Assembly: GCA_030584005.1 (NCBI GenBank)
Contig: CP129486.1
Coordinates: 2,105,933-2,169,932, forward strand
DNA from: Bdellovibrionota bacterium
GTDB taxonomy: Bacteria > Bdellovibrionota_C > UBA2361 > JAFLCA01
Direction of reading: 5' to 3'
Length of the DNA stretch: 64,000 nucleotides
Shown: in pieces, positions 1 to 8,395 of the stretch
How the letters are laid out: the number at the start of each line of letters is the position of its first letter
Numbering within the stretch: the first letter of the stretch is position 1
Notes under the pieces: generated by a model
Told to the model about the DNA's origin: nothing
What the model saw: only the letters and a program-made list of their open reading frames with translations
The model's database searches: none
Made by a program: the position numbers and the translations under genes

Positions 1-188
1 AGCTGCGCAATCGACGTTTGTAGCGACCGTACAATCTCATTGCCGATCATGGCTGAGTCTCCGGTGAGCGCGCCGATGTAACCAATCTTCAATGTCTCGG
101 CCCAAGCCGCATGAACGGATATCCCGAAGATGAGAACGAGCAGGGAGAATCGCACGGACCATCGCAATTCTCGGAGACAGGGAATCAT
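1..188 (-). CDS. Periplasmic ligand-binding protein of an ABC transporter (N-terminal part, truncated by window edge)
   Basis: Reading leftward from the ATG at 188, an open frame runs off the window with no stop. It encodes a basic start, a hydrophobic signal peptide (about residues 10-30, ending HAAWA) and then ETLKIGYIGALTGD. That opening is typical of branched-chain amino acid or amide-binding periplasmic proteins (Peripla_BP_6, LivK-like). An AAGG lies about 10 bases upstream of the ATG. The product would be an exported solute receptor. The ligand cannot be guessed from 62 residues, and the permease and ATPase genes would lie outside the window. Confidence 0.7.
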   Translation of the reverse strand, partial: MIPCLRELRWSVRFSLLVLIFGISVHAAWAETLKIGYIGALTGDSAMIGNEIVRSLQTSIAQ

Positions 189-316
189 TCTTTACACACC
201 TTAAAAAGCAAGGCTCTCAGGGAGAACGGTGCGCGCAGCGAGGATCATAAGCACGGCAAATACCCCCAAGTGCATTTCGTTCCCCCTCGCCGACCTGTTG
301 GGAAAGTATCACTCTA

Positions 317-634
317 TCAACCTTTCTTTCCAGGGAAATTTCGTCTTAGCCACCAAGCCTTTAGGAAAGGCAGCGTTTGGGTGGAGAGGTAAAAGCCGAT
401 CGTCGGAATGAGGGCATTCACCAGAGGGCGGTGGACCCCAATGATCCAGAATACCAGAGAGATCACGAGCCAAGTAACGAAAGAAATCGAGATCACACGA
501 AATCGACTCGTTTCCCAGGCCTTGTCGATCTCTACCCGAACATTGCGGTCCTCGATGCTGCGCACTGCGGATTCGAGCCGCTGAAGTCGCGTTTCCATCT
601 CATCGGATCTCGATTCAGACGCGGGATTACTCAT
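317..634 (-). CDS. Conserved small membrane protein with N-terminal coiled coil and two TM helices
   Basis: A 105-residue protein. The first 30 residues are charged and heptad-like (METRLQRLESAVRSIEDRN). They are followed by VEIDKAWETSRFRVISIS and two hydrophobic helices (about 50-70 and 73-92), then a basic tail. The phrase DKAWE(T/S)S..R..SI...T followed by NAxIPTxGFxLST(Q/L)TLPFxK is, from memory, the signature of a small uncharacterised membrane protein family widespread in bacteria and archaea. No biochemical role is known to me. It stands alone between the truncated binding protein and the VOC gene, on the same strand as both. Confidence 0.75.
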   Translation of the reverse strand: MSNPASESRSDEMETRLQRLESAVRSIEDRNVRVEIDKAWETSRFRVISISFVTWLVISLVFWIIGVHRPLVNALIPTIGFYLSTQTLPFLKAWWLRRNFPGKKG

Positions 635-794
635 AACCTACTGCGAGGTAGAACGGTTATCATGGAGCGGGCGGGCTTGCACTGTATGCGTTGCAAACAG
701 ACAAGCTACCAAGAATACAATAATCTTAATCATGATCTTTGCGTCGATACCTGTTACCACCACACGCGCCACAGGTGTCGCGTGGATTCAGCTA

Positions 795-1262
795 CTATTT
801 TCGTTTGTTCCAATCACTTAACTTAAGTATTCCCAATCCTGGTTGCGGCTGCTCATCAAGCATGCTGATGAATTCGAGAGAGTGTCCGTCCGGATCTGCA
901 AAATATACAGACACCGCTGGCATCCAAGCGATCACGACCGGTTCGTCGGTCGGTTTGCCGTCAAAATCCAGTGGCGACACTCCGAGTTCGCGAAGGTGAG
1001 CAAGAGACTTCACCACTTCTCCGTGGGGGAGTCGCATCGCAAAATGCCCAATCCCACGGGATATTGGAGGATTCGGGCAGGCCGGTCCCCAAAGTCCGAG
1101 CATTCGAGAACCGGGAGGCCCCATCCAGAGGAAAGTGCAGTCTCTTGCAGGAAACTCCGATGCGATCTGGAATCCCAGAACACGCTGATAAAACGCTGCA
1201 GATCGCTGACGGTCTGAAACTGACAAATGCACTTCAAAGATTTCTGCAGAAGAAAACGTCAT
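795..1262 (-). CDS. VOC / glyoxalase-like domain protein
   Basis: A 155-residue single-domain protein with two beta-alpha-beta-beta-beta modules. The first begins IFEVHLSVSD..RSAAFYQRVLGF. The second ends VSVYFADPDGHSLEFISML, the usual VOC finish carrying a metal-ligand glutamate. The histidine in FEVHLSV, GIGHFAMR and the glutamate in LEFISML could form the metal site. Members include glyoxalase I, dioxygenases and fosfomycin-resistance proteins, and this sequence does not show which. There is no operon partner; the gene is flanked by about 160 bp and more than 700 bp of non-coding DNA. Confidence 0.8.
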   Translation of the reverse strand: MTFSSAEIFEVHLSVSDRQRSAAFYQRVLGFQIASEFPARDCTFLWMGPPGSRMLGLWGPACPNPPISRGIGHFAMRLPHGEVVKSLAHLRELGVSPLDFDGKPTDEPVVIAWMPAVSVYFADPDGHSLEFISMLDEQPQPGLGILKLSDWNKRK

Positions 1263-2024
1263 GTTTACGACTCAGTTTCTCATGAAGATTACTTTACCAG
1301 CGAGTATCGACAATCCAGTACGCTTAGGTCCGCCAAGCCCTTATACCACAATCGAGGGGCCATCCCGCACCTCATAATCGCAGGCTCATTCTCCGTGACA
1401 TAATTATTCGAATGTTCTTCTTCTCCGGCAGGAATTACTGTGGGATCCGATCTCAAGGGGAAACCTCTCGGTTTCCTGTCGGTAGCCACTAACTGTGAGT
1501 TCTATGACGATCTCTCTACAAGGATGCCGATCGACAGGAGCGCCGCATTCGGCAGCCAACGTGAGATCATATCCGCGGCCCTCTAATCTCTGTACTCTCT
1601 GTGTGCTCTGTGGTTCATTTCATGCTCCATCAACCACTATCGCAGCAACGTAACCACAGGAAAGAGAGTCGAGATAGGGCGACTCTTTGGGGGGCACTCC
1701 GCTCGCACCACCAAAGGCAAGCGGGTCACGCACCGAAGGGATAAGAGTCCTTTAAATGTGGAGATCTCAAAGTCGTAGCTCCTAACTCCGCAAACCGCTG
1801 CAGGTTCTAGAACCGACACTTCCTAGAACAGCTCAATAGTGCAATTTTTCCAGCACCAGGGTCGTCATTCTAACCAGTTGTTTTTCCTAGCCTATTCAAC
1901 TCTCGCCGACGCCGATGAGCAACCAATAAGCAGTCACCAAAGACTTGGCTAATGGCATATCTGCTGGCATGTCAGTTGCTGCGCTCTCCCAGGGGCATGC
2001 AGAGTTCCTACCTGATAGGCGTTT
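1263..2024. other. Long non-coding interval
   Basis: About 760 bases with no convincing gene. Two short minus-strand frames (60-66 codons) lack a ribosome site and protein-like composition. The only local structure noticed is a 12-bp palindrome GGTTCTAGAACC at 1803-1814. The right part must carry the promoter of the large secreted-protein gene, but no clear -35/-10 pair was identified. Confidence 0.5.
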
Positions 2025-4160
2025 GTGCGGTTGTTCAAAGCATTCCAACTACGAGAATTACTCAGCTCTCCTGTGGAGAAGCGAAAGCCCATTTACGCTG
2101 ATTGGGATGTCCCACTGCTTGCGTTCATATTGATCGCATCTCTTCTCTTGCTCACCCCTGCGAGCTCCTGGGCTCAGAACGCCAAAGTTGTTCAGGCTCC
2201 CAAACAGGTCAACCTCGATTTAAGCCCATTCCCCTCAATTCTCAGTGAGGACAAGTTCCGAGGAAAGAATGTCGTCTGTCTCTTTATCCCCACTTCCAAT
2301 GGCTTCAAGTCGGCACTAGGGGTCTTGCAGACTAGGGCTGGCGAGAGCTTCTGGAGAAACCTAGGGTCTCTGGCTGCCAGTAGGAGGCCAAGCAGAAAGC
2401 AGATGAGAAAGTTTAAACGTACCTGCATGAGACTACGAGACCAGTTAGAGGATCCGCCCGACATTCCATCCCCCATGCCGACGCCGCCAGAGGAGAACGA
2501 CCCTGTAGTATCCGAGTGTAGCGATGGCATGGACAATGACTCGGATGGATTGGTTGATGTAACGAACGATCCTGGATGCACTGATGCGAATGATAACTCC
2601 GAGGCAAGCGAGGGGGACCCTAAGCAGGGTGAAGTCTCGCAATGGGGTATCACTTTTGTCTTTGATAGGCCCTATCGCACGGGAACCTTCGCCAACGGCG
2701 ACTACTGGGTTGCCCCAGACGCTCCAGGAGAAAGCGTAACAATTGTCGAGATCCTTCCGGCAGCACAGAGTGGACCTTCTTATGGCTGGGTCAACGGGTG
2801 GGAAGTGAATCCGAGCAGGTCGCTCCACCCAGGCCAGCAGGCGTTTGACTATCGAGCGAATCTCTATAACCAAAGCTTGATGCCAACACTTCCTTATAGT
2901 GCCGAGGCGGGGGACTCGATTATTAAGGCCATCTCGGACACCTCGTTCGATTGCTCATTCCCCGTCAGTAATCAATGCCTTTCAATTGCGGCTGTGCTTA
3001 CGGTCCTTGACGCAGTTCCTCCACAACGTGGAGCAATCTACTTTCGCCCGCCTTATGTAAGGGGAGACAAATCTCTTGTTTCTATCAACGATATTCGTTG
3101 GGAGCTTCTTCCATCACTCCCTCCGCCCTCCGGTGTGGCTATACCAACCTTGCAGTCGCTGATTGATCAGATTGCACCTGTGAATACTGATCACGGGTTT
3201 GCCCATGATGCTCGCGCCCGCGCCAAACCCTCACCCTGGTACGGAGCAAATATCTCGACTCGGAATATGGAGATCATGCTTAGGCTCTTTCTGAATGACC
3301 CCATCGAGGAGAAAAAGCAGCTGCTGGTGCACTTTGTTAACTACGGGCTCGATTTGTTCGCCATGCTTGAAGATGGTCATGGCTGGAACGCCGCGGGCGG
3401 GCATGGGCACGGGCGTGCTGCGCCGATTGCATTCGCCGGTACCATGCTGCAACGGCAGGACATCATAGAGGCCCTAGCCAATGCGCCAAGCTGGAAGTTT
3501 GGAGAGACAGACGCCACGTATATTAGTCCTATCACTGGAATGGCGCTGTACGGTGAGAATAGTGGCGGCTGCACGGAGCTGAACTATTGGCAGTCTATAA
3601 ATTCACCAACTTCGTACAATGTGTGTCGCGATCCATATCCCGCAACCAGTTCTGGTGCTCCTGGGGGAACGATTGATGGAGGAAGAATACCAGGAGCCTA
3701 TTACCAGAGTTGCTGCACTTCTGGGCAATGGCAGGCGACTTTCACTGGACTTGAGCTCATGCCAGCGCTTAAACAGACTTGGAATCCACCCGCCTTTCTG
3801 CAGTACGTTAAGCGCTTCCTCCAGGTAGGGGCATGGACCCAGGGAGATACATGCGCCCCGGGTCGAGGTTTCTGTCTCGGAGGGGATAACGCCGGGCAAC
3901 CATGCACCACTGCCAATAGTCAGAATATTTGTACAGGAATCCAGATCCCTGGCGTCGCCTCGAAATGCGAGCTCGACATGTCTCAATACGGTGTCAGCTT
4001 CGGCCCTGACCCGAGTATGCCAGGGCACTGTATTCAAGATAGTGATCCCACCGATGGAATAGGCAGATTCCCGCAGCTTAATGGAACCAACCAAGGACTT
4101 GCCTGGGGCCAAACTCCCTTCCAGCTCAAAATGCGGGAACAATATCTCGTATTAGAATAA
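2025..4160 (+). CDS. Large secreted protein with a CSDGxDNDxDG motif, function unknown
   Basis: 711 residues from the GTG at 2025. A second GTG at 2073 (VEKRKPIYADWD...) would give a more usual signal-peptide length. A hydrophobic stretch LLAFILIASLLLLTP ending ASSWA-Q is a good signal peptide. A Pro-rich linker leads into VSECSDGMDNDSDGLVD and DPGCTDANDNSEAS (about residues 163-195). This is the Cys/Asp calcium-type motif frequent in surface proteins of myxobacteria and relatives. The remaining 500 residues match no family I know. They are rich in aromatic residues, Gly and Asn, with Cys pairs near the C terminus (CAPGRGFCLGGDNAGQPC). It is probably extracellular and disulphide-stabilised. 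It is monocistronic. Confidence 0.75.
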   Translation: MRLFKAFQLRELLSSPVEKRKPIYADWDVPLLAFILIASLLLLTPASSWAQNAKVVQAPKQVNLDLSPFPSILSEDKFRGKNVVCLFIPTSNGFKSALGVLQTRAGESFWRNLGSLAASRRPSRKQMRKFKRTCMRLRDQLEDPPDIPSPMPTPPEENDPVVSECSDGMDNDSDGLVDVTNDPGCTDANDNSEASEGDPKQGEVSQWGITFVFDRPYRTGTFANGDYWVAPDAPGESVTIVEILPAAQSGPSYGWVNGWEVNPSRSLHPGQQAFDYRANLYNQSLMPTLPYSAEAGDSIIKAISDTSFDCSFPVSNQCLSIAAVLTVLDAVPPQRGAIYFRPPYVRGDKSLVSINDIRWELLPSLPPPSGVAIPTLQSLIDQIAPVNTDHGFAHDARARAKPSPWYGANISTRNMEIMLRLFLNDPIEEKKQLLVHFVNYGLDLFAMLEDGHGWNAAGGHGHGRAAPIAFAGTMLQRQDIIEALANAPSWKFGETDATYISPITGMALYGENSGGCTELNYWQSINSPTSYNVCRDPYPATSSGAPGGTIDGGRIPGAYYQSCCTSGQWQATFTGLELMPALKQTWNPPAFLQYVKRFLQVGAWTQGDTCAPGRGFCLGGDNAGQPCTTANSQNICTGIQIPGVASKCELDMSQYGVSFGPDPSMPGHCIQDSDPTDGIGRFPQLNGTNQGLAWGQTPFQLKMREQYLVLE

Positions 4161-4161
4161 A

Positions 4162-4290
4162 TCAGGGGGAGCTCAGCCCTTCGACGGAATTGACTTCGAT
4201 TGTCATAACCCAAGACGCCAGCGCCGTGGATGCCAGCCCCAGGACCAACATCAGTGTCATTAGAGTCAGTGCAGGAATTTTCATCATCAT
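4162..4290 (-). CDS. Possible 42-residue membrane or exported peptide
   Basis: On the minus strand three consecutive ATG codons (4290-4282) open a frame of up to 42 codons. The product starts MMMKIPALTLMTLMLVLGLA, continues STALASWVM and ends at a TGA only 2 bp beyond the convergent secreted-protein gene. The composition is that of a signal peptide (ALAS could be a cleavage site) or a single transmembrane peptide. No strong ribosome site is present (only AAGA before the ATG). It could be a small ORF arising by chance, so it is offered as a candidate only. Confidence 0.3.
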   Translation of the reverse strand: MMMKIPALTLMTLMLVLGLASTALASWVMTIEVNSVEGLSSP

Positions 4291-4552
4291 TCTTGCATCT
4301 GAAGAAAGTTTCTACCCTGGCACCTTGGTCGACCCTTCCACTCAGTTGTGAGAAATACTCAAGACTATTTTCTCAATTCTAGGCTCGTAAGGGCTGTCAC
4401 CAAGAGCAGGTATTCGCGCCGAGTCGTTCAAATCAGCAAGAGCCTCCCGAGCTAAAAACGTCCGCTACGAGACCATTACGAACAGCAATATCGTGCTCTC
4501 GACGCAGGAGGAGCTGTTCACTATTAGTCCATCGAAGCCATCTTCAGGCCTT

Positions 4553-5077
4553 TTATGCCTCAAGCCCCTCAAGATCCTGCATCAGCGTCGATACAATAAA
4601 ATCAACGATGTCTTTAATCGAAACGATGCCGATAGGAACGCCATCTTGATCAATAAGTGGCAGGTGGCGAAAACCACCCTGTGACATCAGGGTCAGCGCA
4701 AAAGCCACGGTCGTGGTCGGCATCTCGGCTACCGGCTCCGCCGTCATAAATCGCTCAATCGGCTCATCCCAGGGCACGGGGTCCGCGACTAGCGCTTTCA
4801 CTAGCAGGTCGCGCTCTGAAAATATCCCCAGGAGCTTTCCTGTACTATCACCGACCAGCACACACCCAATACTGCGGGCACGCAACATTTCCACGACTGA
4901 TCGCAACGACGCTGTCGGTGCAACCATCTCAGGTTCCTGGCATTTTAACACTGAAAGACTCTGACACAGAAAGGAAGAGTCCAGCACCCCAATCTGCTTC
5001 GAACATGCGCCCCGAATGGCCTCGCCAACTCTCGTTAACGATTCCAGTAGTTCATCGCCTTCCTTCCGATCCGTCAT
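4553..5077 (-). CDS. CBS-domain pair protein
   Basis: 174 residues. After a 45-residue N-terminal region come two CBS motifs, about 50-100 (GCVLVGDSTGKLLGIFSERDLL) and 115-165 (HLPLIDQDGVPIGIVSIKDI). CBS pairs usually bind adenine nucleotides and act as regulatory modules. Here no effector domain is fused, so the partner must be another protein. It starts 15 bp after the FapA-family gene with GGAG six bases before its ATG, so it is the last gene of the PfkB-FapA-CBS run. Confidence 0.85.
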   Translation of the reverse strand: MTDRKEGDELLESLTRVGEAIRGACSKQIGVLDSSFLCQSLSVLKCQEPEMVAPTASLRSVVEMLRARSIGCVLVGDSTGKLLGIFSERDLLVKALVADPVPWDEPIERFMTAEPVAEMPTTTVAFALTLMSQGGFRHLPLIDQDGVPIGIVSIKDIVDFIVSTLMQDLEGLEA

Positions 5078-5092
5078 ATCACGCTCCAGCTT

Positions 5093-6580
5093 TCATTTCT
5101 TCTTCGTATCCTGCTCCTTCGGAGGACTTGAGCTCTCCAAAGGACGAATCTCAACAAGCTCAAATTTTTTGGTCTCGCGGCTAAATTCTAGTGTTTTGGG
5201 TCCCTTTAAGACATCATTAAAAACATACACCTCCTCATCCGCTTTCACCCGCACACCAGAGAAGAAAAACTCCTGCGCATTCACCCGTACGACCGGAATG
5301 AACAGAGCCCCCTCCAGCATCACCTTACGGCGTCCCAGCAGCTTATTACGGCTCTCATCAATCGTCCGATACTTACGAAGAAGCTCTTCCATCTTCTCTC
5401 GCAAAGGAGATTTAAGCAGCGCAATGCGTGCGGGATTCTCAGTATAGGGGCCAAGGTGCACTTTGAGCACGCTGAGTGCCTTTTCATGATTCTGAATATC
5501 CAGGATCAACTTGGCAAACTCGGGGCTCGCCTCCTGATCACTGCATAGTTCAATGTGGGTTGGTTTGCCTGCATCATTTCCAAGTCGCTTGCCCTCGATT
5601 CCATCAACGACCTTGGCGGAACCTCCCACTATCTGGGCGCGCGGGCTGCGCACCGCCGCGGTAGTTTGGAATTGACAGTCTACGGCTTCCTTAATGATGA
5701 CTACATCTCCCTTGGCATCAACCCGCAAATTGTGGGCAACTGCTGCAGAGAACGATCCGCCGCACACCACTCGCCCCTGCTCCCCGCCATGGATAAATCC
5801 CTTCACTAGAATGTCACCGTCCGAGGTGATCAGCACCGCACTATTCACATTTCCCGAGATTTCGATGCCCTTCACCGATTTGATCTGAAATCCCGGGGCA
5901 ACATCTCCACGCACGATCACTTTCCCTATGAAGTCGATATTGCCGACATGAGCATCTACTCCCTTTGGAAGTACCAGCTCCTCTTTTATTTGGTAGCGGC
6001 CATTGTCCTCTACAAGCATCCCGGCTTTGACAGCCTTCACCACCTGATAGCTGCTGCCCTCCTCTCTTGCTTCTTCGACCTTTAAGCTTTGATCGCCCGA
6101 GAACTTGAAGGGCTTGCCGGGCTTGGCTGCAATACGTTTCCCGAGCACGTCGGTTCCATCCTTCCCCGGTTTAGGGGGGTACACACGCGCAACGGCTTGA
6201 TCGACCCGGATATTCTCAAAGAGGTGCAGCTCGCGATAGTTCACCCAGCCACGCTCGTCCTCTTTGATCTCTGCATCCGTGCTGAACTTCTTCACCAAAA
6301 GCACGAGCTTGCCATCGGCACCATCCTCGCTGGCAACGCCCTTAGCGACGCGCCTCGCTTCCACCTTTTCTCCTTTGGCGAGGGCCGCACATATGTCGTC
6401 AATAACCTGATGGTGGATGAAATCCGCAGGAATCGTATTGGGCAAAAGAGCTACAAACTGGTCACGAGTGATGGCTACCGGGGCTTCGAGGGTGCAGTCA
6501 ACAAACAACTTGAGGCGGTCCTCTTCAACCTTGCCAACGAGGGTCAGTGCCTCATGCTTCTGAGTGAAGACCTGCTGCAT
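5093..6580 (-). CDS. FapA-family (DUF342) polymer-forming beta-helix protein
   Basis: 495 residues. The centre (about 210-350) is a repetitive beta-helix with periodic GNIDFIGKVIVRGDV / GIEISGNVNSAVLITSDGDI / GDVVIIKEAV turns, diagnostic of the FapA (DUF342) family. The C-terminal third is charged and helical (LLRKYRTIDESRNKLLGRRKVM). The molecular role of the family is poorly defined. Members are linked to envelope or motility processes and to bactofilin-like folds. The ATG at 6580 lies inside the end of the PfkB gene (29-bp overlap), suggesting translational coupling, and a CBS protein follows 15 bp downstream. Confidence 0.85.
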   Translation of the reverse strand: MQQVFTQKHEALTLVGKVEEDRLKLFVDCTLEAPVAITRDQFVALLPNTIPADFIHHQVIDDICAALAKGEKVEARRVAKGVASEDGADGKLVLLVKKFSTDAEIKEDERGWVNYRELHLFENIRVDQAVARVYPPKPGKDGTDVLGKRIAAKPGKPFKFSGDQSLKVEEAREEGSSYQVVKAVKAGMLVEDNGRYQIKEELVLPKGVDAHVGNIDFIGKVIVRGDVAPGFQIKSVKGIEISGNVNSAVLITSDGDILVKGFIHGGEQGRVVCGGSFSAAVAHNLRVDAKGDVVIIKEAVDCQFQTTAAVRSPRAQIVGGSAKVVDGIEGKRLGNDAGKPTHIELCSDQEASPEFAKLILDIQNHEKALSVLKVHLGPYTENPARIALLKSPLREKMEELLRKYRTIDESRNKLLGRRKVMLEGALFIPVVRVNAQEFFFSGVRVKADEEVYVFNDVLKGPKTLEFSRETKKFELVEIRPLESSSPPKEQDTKKK

Positions 6581-7562
6581 GTTCCCAATATTCCTTAGCC
6601 CCTGTCACAAGACGCGCTCCTACTCGCATGATGACCTCATGCGCTAGCTTGCACCCTCCCCGTGCCGACGTCTCGGGATCATAGCCATTCGTAATGCCAT
6701 ACAAAAACCCACCCGCCATCGCATCACCCGCTCCGGTGAGGTCACGCGGTTCACAAGGGAAGGCTTTCACATGGCTCTTTCGATTATCATACCACACATA
6801 AGCTCCCTCCGGGCCGGCGGTCACTACGACGTTCTCAAACCGAGAAGCAAGCGCTGCATAGGCTTTCAATACATCCGGTTGCTGTGTCAGGCAGGTGGCC
6901 TCTCGTGCGTTGGCAAACAGCAGATCACAGTGCTCGAGAATCGCGTCGAGCCCCGCACGGAACCCTTCAATCACCCAGGTCTCTGAACAGGTAATCGCTA
7001 CCTTGGTGCCGTGTCGCTTGGCCTCCCGCGCCGCATGAAGCGCTGCCGCCGCCACGCTCGGTGACGCCGCTACCAGGTAGCCTTCTATAAACAGCCACTG
7101 CGATCTGGCGATAATCTCTGTATCAACCCATTCCGGGCACATGCGCCGGGCGACGCCCCAATCTACTCGCATCGTGCGATGCCCGTCAGGGGTTACAAAG
7201 GAGACTACGGTTGCAGTCGCCGACTCCACAAGCTTGGGCGCGGCAATCGTCAGACCGAAGTCGCCCATCTCTTCCGCAAAGTGCAAGCCATATCGATCGT
7301 CACCAAGACAGCACAAGAATGCCCCCCTTCCGCCAAGCTGTGCAAATGTCACCATCGAGTTGGCGACGGAACCACCACTCACAAGCACCGGGGTACGCCC
7401 TTTGAGACCGTGAAGAATTTCGGTGCGTGCTTCGGTGCTCATCTCTCCATATGATTCCTTCTCGATGGAGAGCTCCTTTAATTCTTGATCTGTCACGTCG
7501 ACGAGGATGTCGACAATTCCACTGCCTATGCCGGAAAGCTGAATATCCTTATGATGTCCCAT
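6552..7562 (-). CDS. PfkB-family carbohydrate/nucleoside kinase (adenosine kinase-like)
   Basis: 336 residues of ribokinase fold. GGSVANSMVTFAQLGG (about 62-77) is the substrate-lid region. DLTGAGDAMAGGFLYG (about 275-290) is PfkB signature 2 with the catalytic aspartate in GAGD. The GGSVANS block resembles bacterial proteins annotated as adenosine kinase, but sugar kinases of the same family share it, so the substrate is not established. AAAGG lies seven bases before the ATG. It is the first gene of a three-gene run with the FapA-like and CBS genes. That is a curious pairing of a small-molecule kinase with a nucleotide-sensing domain. Confidence 0.85.
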   Translation of the reverse strand: MGHHKDIQLSGIGSGIVDILVDVTDQELKELSIEKESYGEMSTEARTEILHGLKGRTPVLVSGGSVANSMVTFAQLGGRGAFLCCLGDDRYGLHFAEEMGDFGLTIAAPKLVESATATVVSFVTPDGHRTMRVDWGVARRMCPEWVDTEIIARSQWLFIEGYLVAASPSVAAAALHAAREAKRHGTKVAITCSETWVIEGFRAGLDAILEHCDLLFANAREATCLTQQPDVLKAYAALASRFENVVVTAGPEGAYVWYDNRKSHVKAFPCEPRDLTGAGDAMAGGFLYGITNGYDPETSARGGCKLAHEVIMRVGARLVTGAKEYWEHAAGLHSEA

Positions 7563-7713
7563 GCACTACCTTTCGCAATCAGAGCGTTTTTCGACGAGGT
7601 GCCGTCGAGTGTAATCAATTACACGCCCTAAGGTAGAATAGATGGGACATTGTGGCTACCCTTCCCCAACACTATCGACGGAGAAAGCGGGGCCTTTGTT
7701 CGGAACGGCTCGC

Positions 7714-8163
7714 CTAAATACAGCCCGCTCCTGGTAGGTTTGGCAGCATTAATTCTGTACCATCCCCAAATCGAATCCAACGCACGAACTCTAGCCCTTC
7801 ACAATGCTTAATCTGCACATAGTCAGACTGACAGGCCCCGTTATTACAGCCGGGATCATACTCCACATCCACCCGTATATTGGGTGGCAGATAAAACCCT
7901 TCTAGGTATTCAGCAGCATCAGCATCCACGACCGCACCAGCCACCGTCTGAGAGGTAAGCGCCACTGCATCGGGCGGATTGTCGGTTCGAGCCAGTGCCG
8001 CTTCGATCGCCCTTCTCGCATACTGCATCGAGGTCTCTGCCACTGTGTAGTTGGCAGAAGCTCGATAAAGCTTAAAGGTGCTAATGGAAAGTCCAGACAG
8101 CACGCCTAATAGTACTATCACCGTCATGAGCTCAATGAGCGTCATGCCGCGTTGGCTTCTCAT
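7714..8163 (-). CDS. Type IV pilin-like / GspH-type prepilin
   Basis: 149 residues. A very short leader MRSQRG is followed by MTLIELMTVIVLLGVLSGLSIS, the class-III prepilin peptidase site (cleavage after Gly, Glu at +5) and N-terminal helix. The soluble part has CNNGAC and CEGLEFV..C features suggesting disulphides. I chose the ATG at 8163 rather than 8184 because AAGGAG lies nine bases upstream of it. It is probably a minor pilin or pseudopilin of a type IV pilus or type II secretion machine. No assembly gene is nearby. Confidence 0.85.
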   Translation of the reverse strand: MRSQRGMTLIELMTVIVLLGVLSGLSISTFKLYRASANYTVAETSMQYARRAIEAALARTDNPPDAVALTSQTVAGAVVDADAAEYLEGFYLPPNIRVDVEYDPGCNNGACQSDYVQIKHCEGLEFVRWIRFGDGTELMLPNLPGAGCI

Positions 8164-8242
8164 AATATTGAACTCCTTCATCACACACTCACCGCTAGGA
8201 CAGGCATAGCGGACGCTACTAATATCCCTACGATTTCAGAAT

Positions 8243-8267
8243 CCGGGCTTTCGGCTGCGAAGCCCGG
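8243..8267. other. Hairpin in the ispH-pilin gap
   Basis: CCGGGCTT at 8243-8250 pairs with AGCCCGG at 8261-8267 around a short loop, between the 5' end of the prepilin gene and the 3' end of ispH (both on the minus strand). There is no T-run after it on either strand. It could be a factor-dependent terminator-like stem or a leader structure of the pilin transcript. Confidence 0.4.
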
Positions 8268-8395
8268 CGATCAACACTCCACACGCAGGATCTATCGGCA
8301 CGCCGGGACGGCGGCCTTACGATCTGGCGCATCCCGGAAAGAGAGATATTTTTGCAGTAATTTGGAAGAGTTAGTTCGCCGTGCAGTCGGCAAGA

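Noticed and set aside
1803..1814. 12-bp palindrome GGTTCTAGAACC as an operator
   Set aside because: Single occurrence with no neighbouring promoter or regulator gene; chance is sufficient.
1289..1819. Two minus-strand frames of 60-66 codons in the first large gap
   Set aside because: No ribosome site, no hydrophobic or domain pattern, and isolated from other genes.
6089..6598. 169-codon plus-strand frame
   Set aside because: Shadow of the FapA-family gene; no ribosome site and no protein-like motif.
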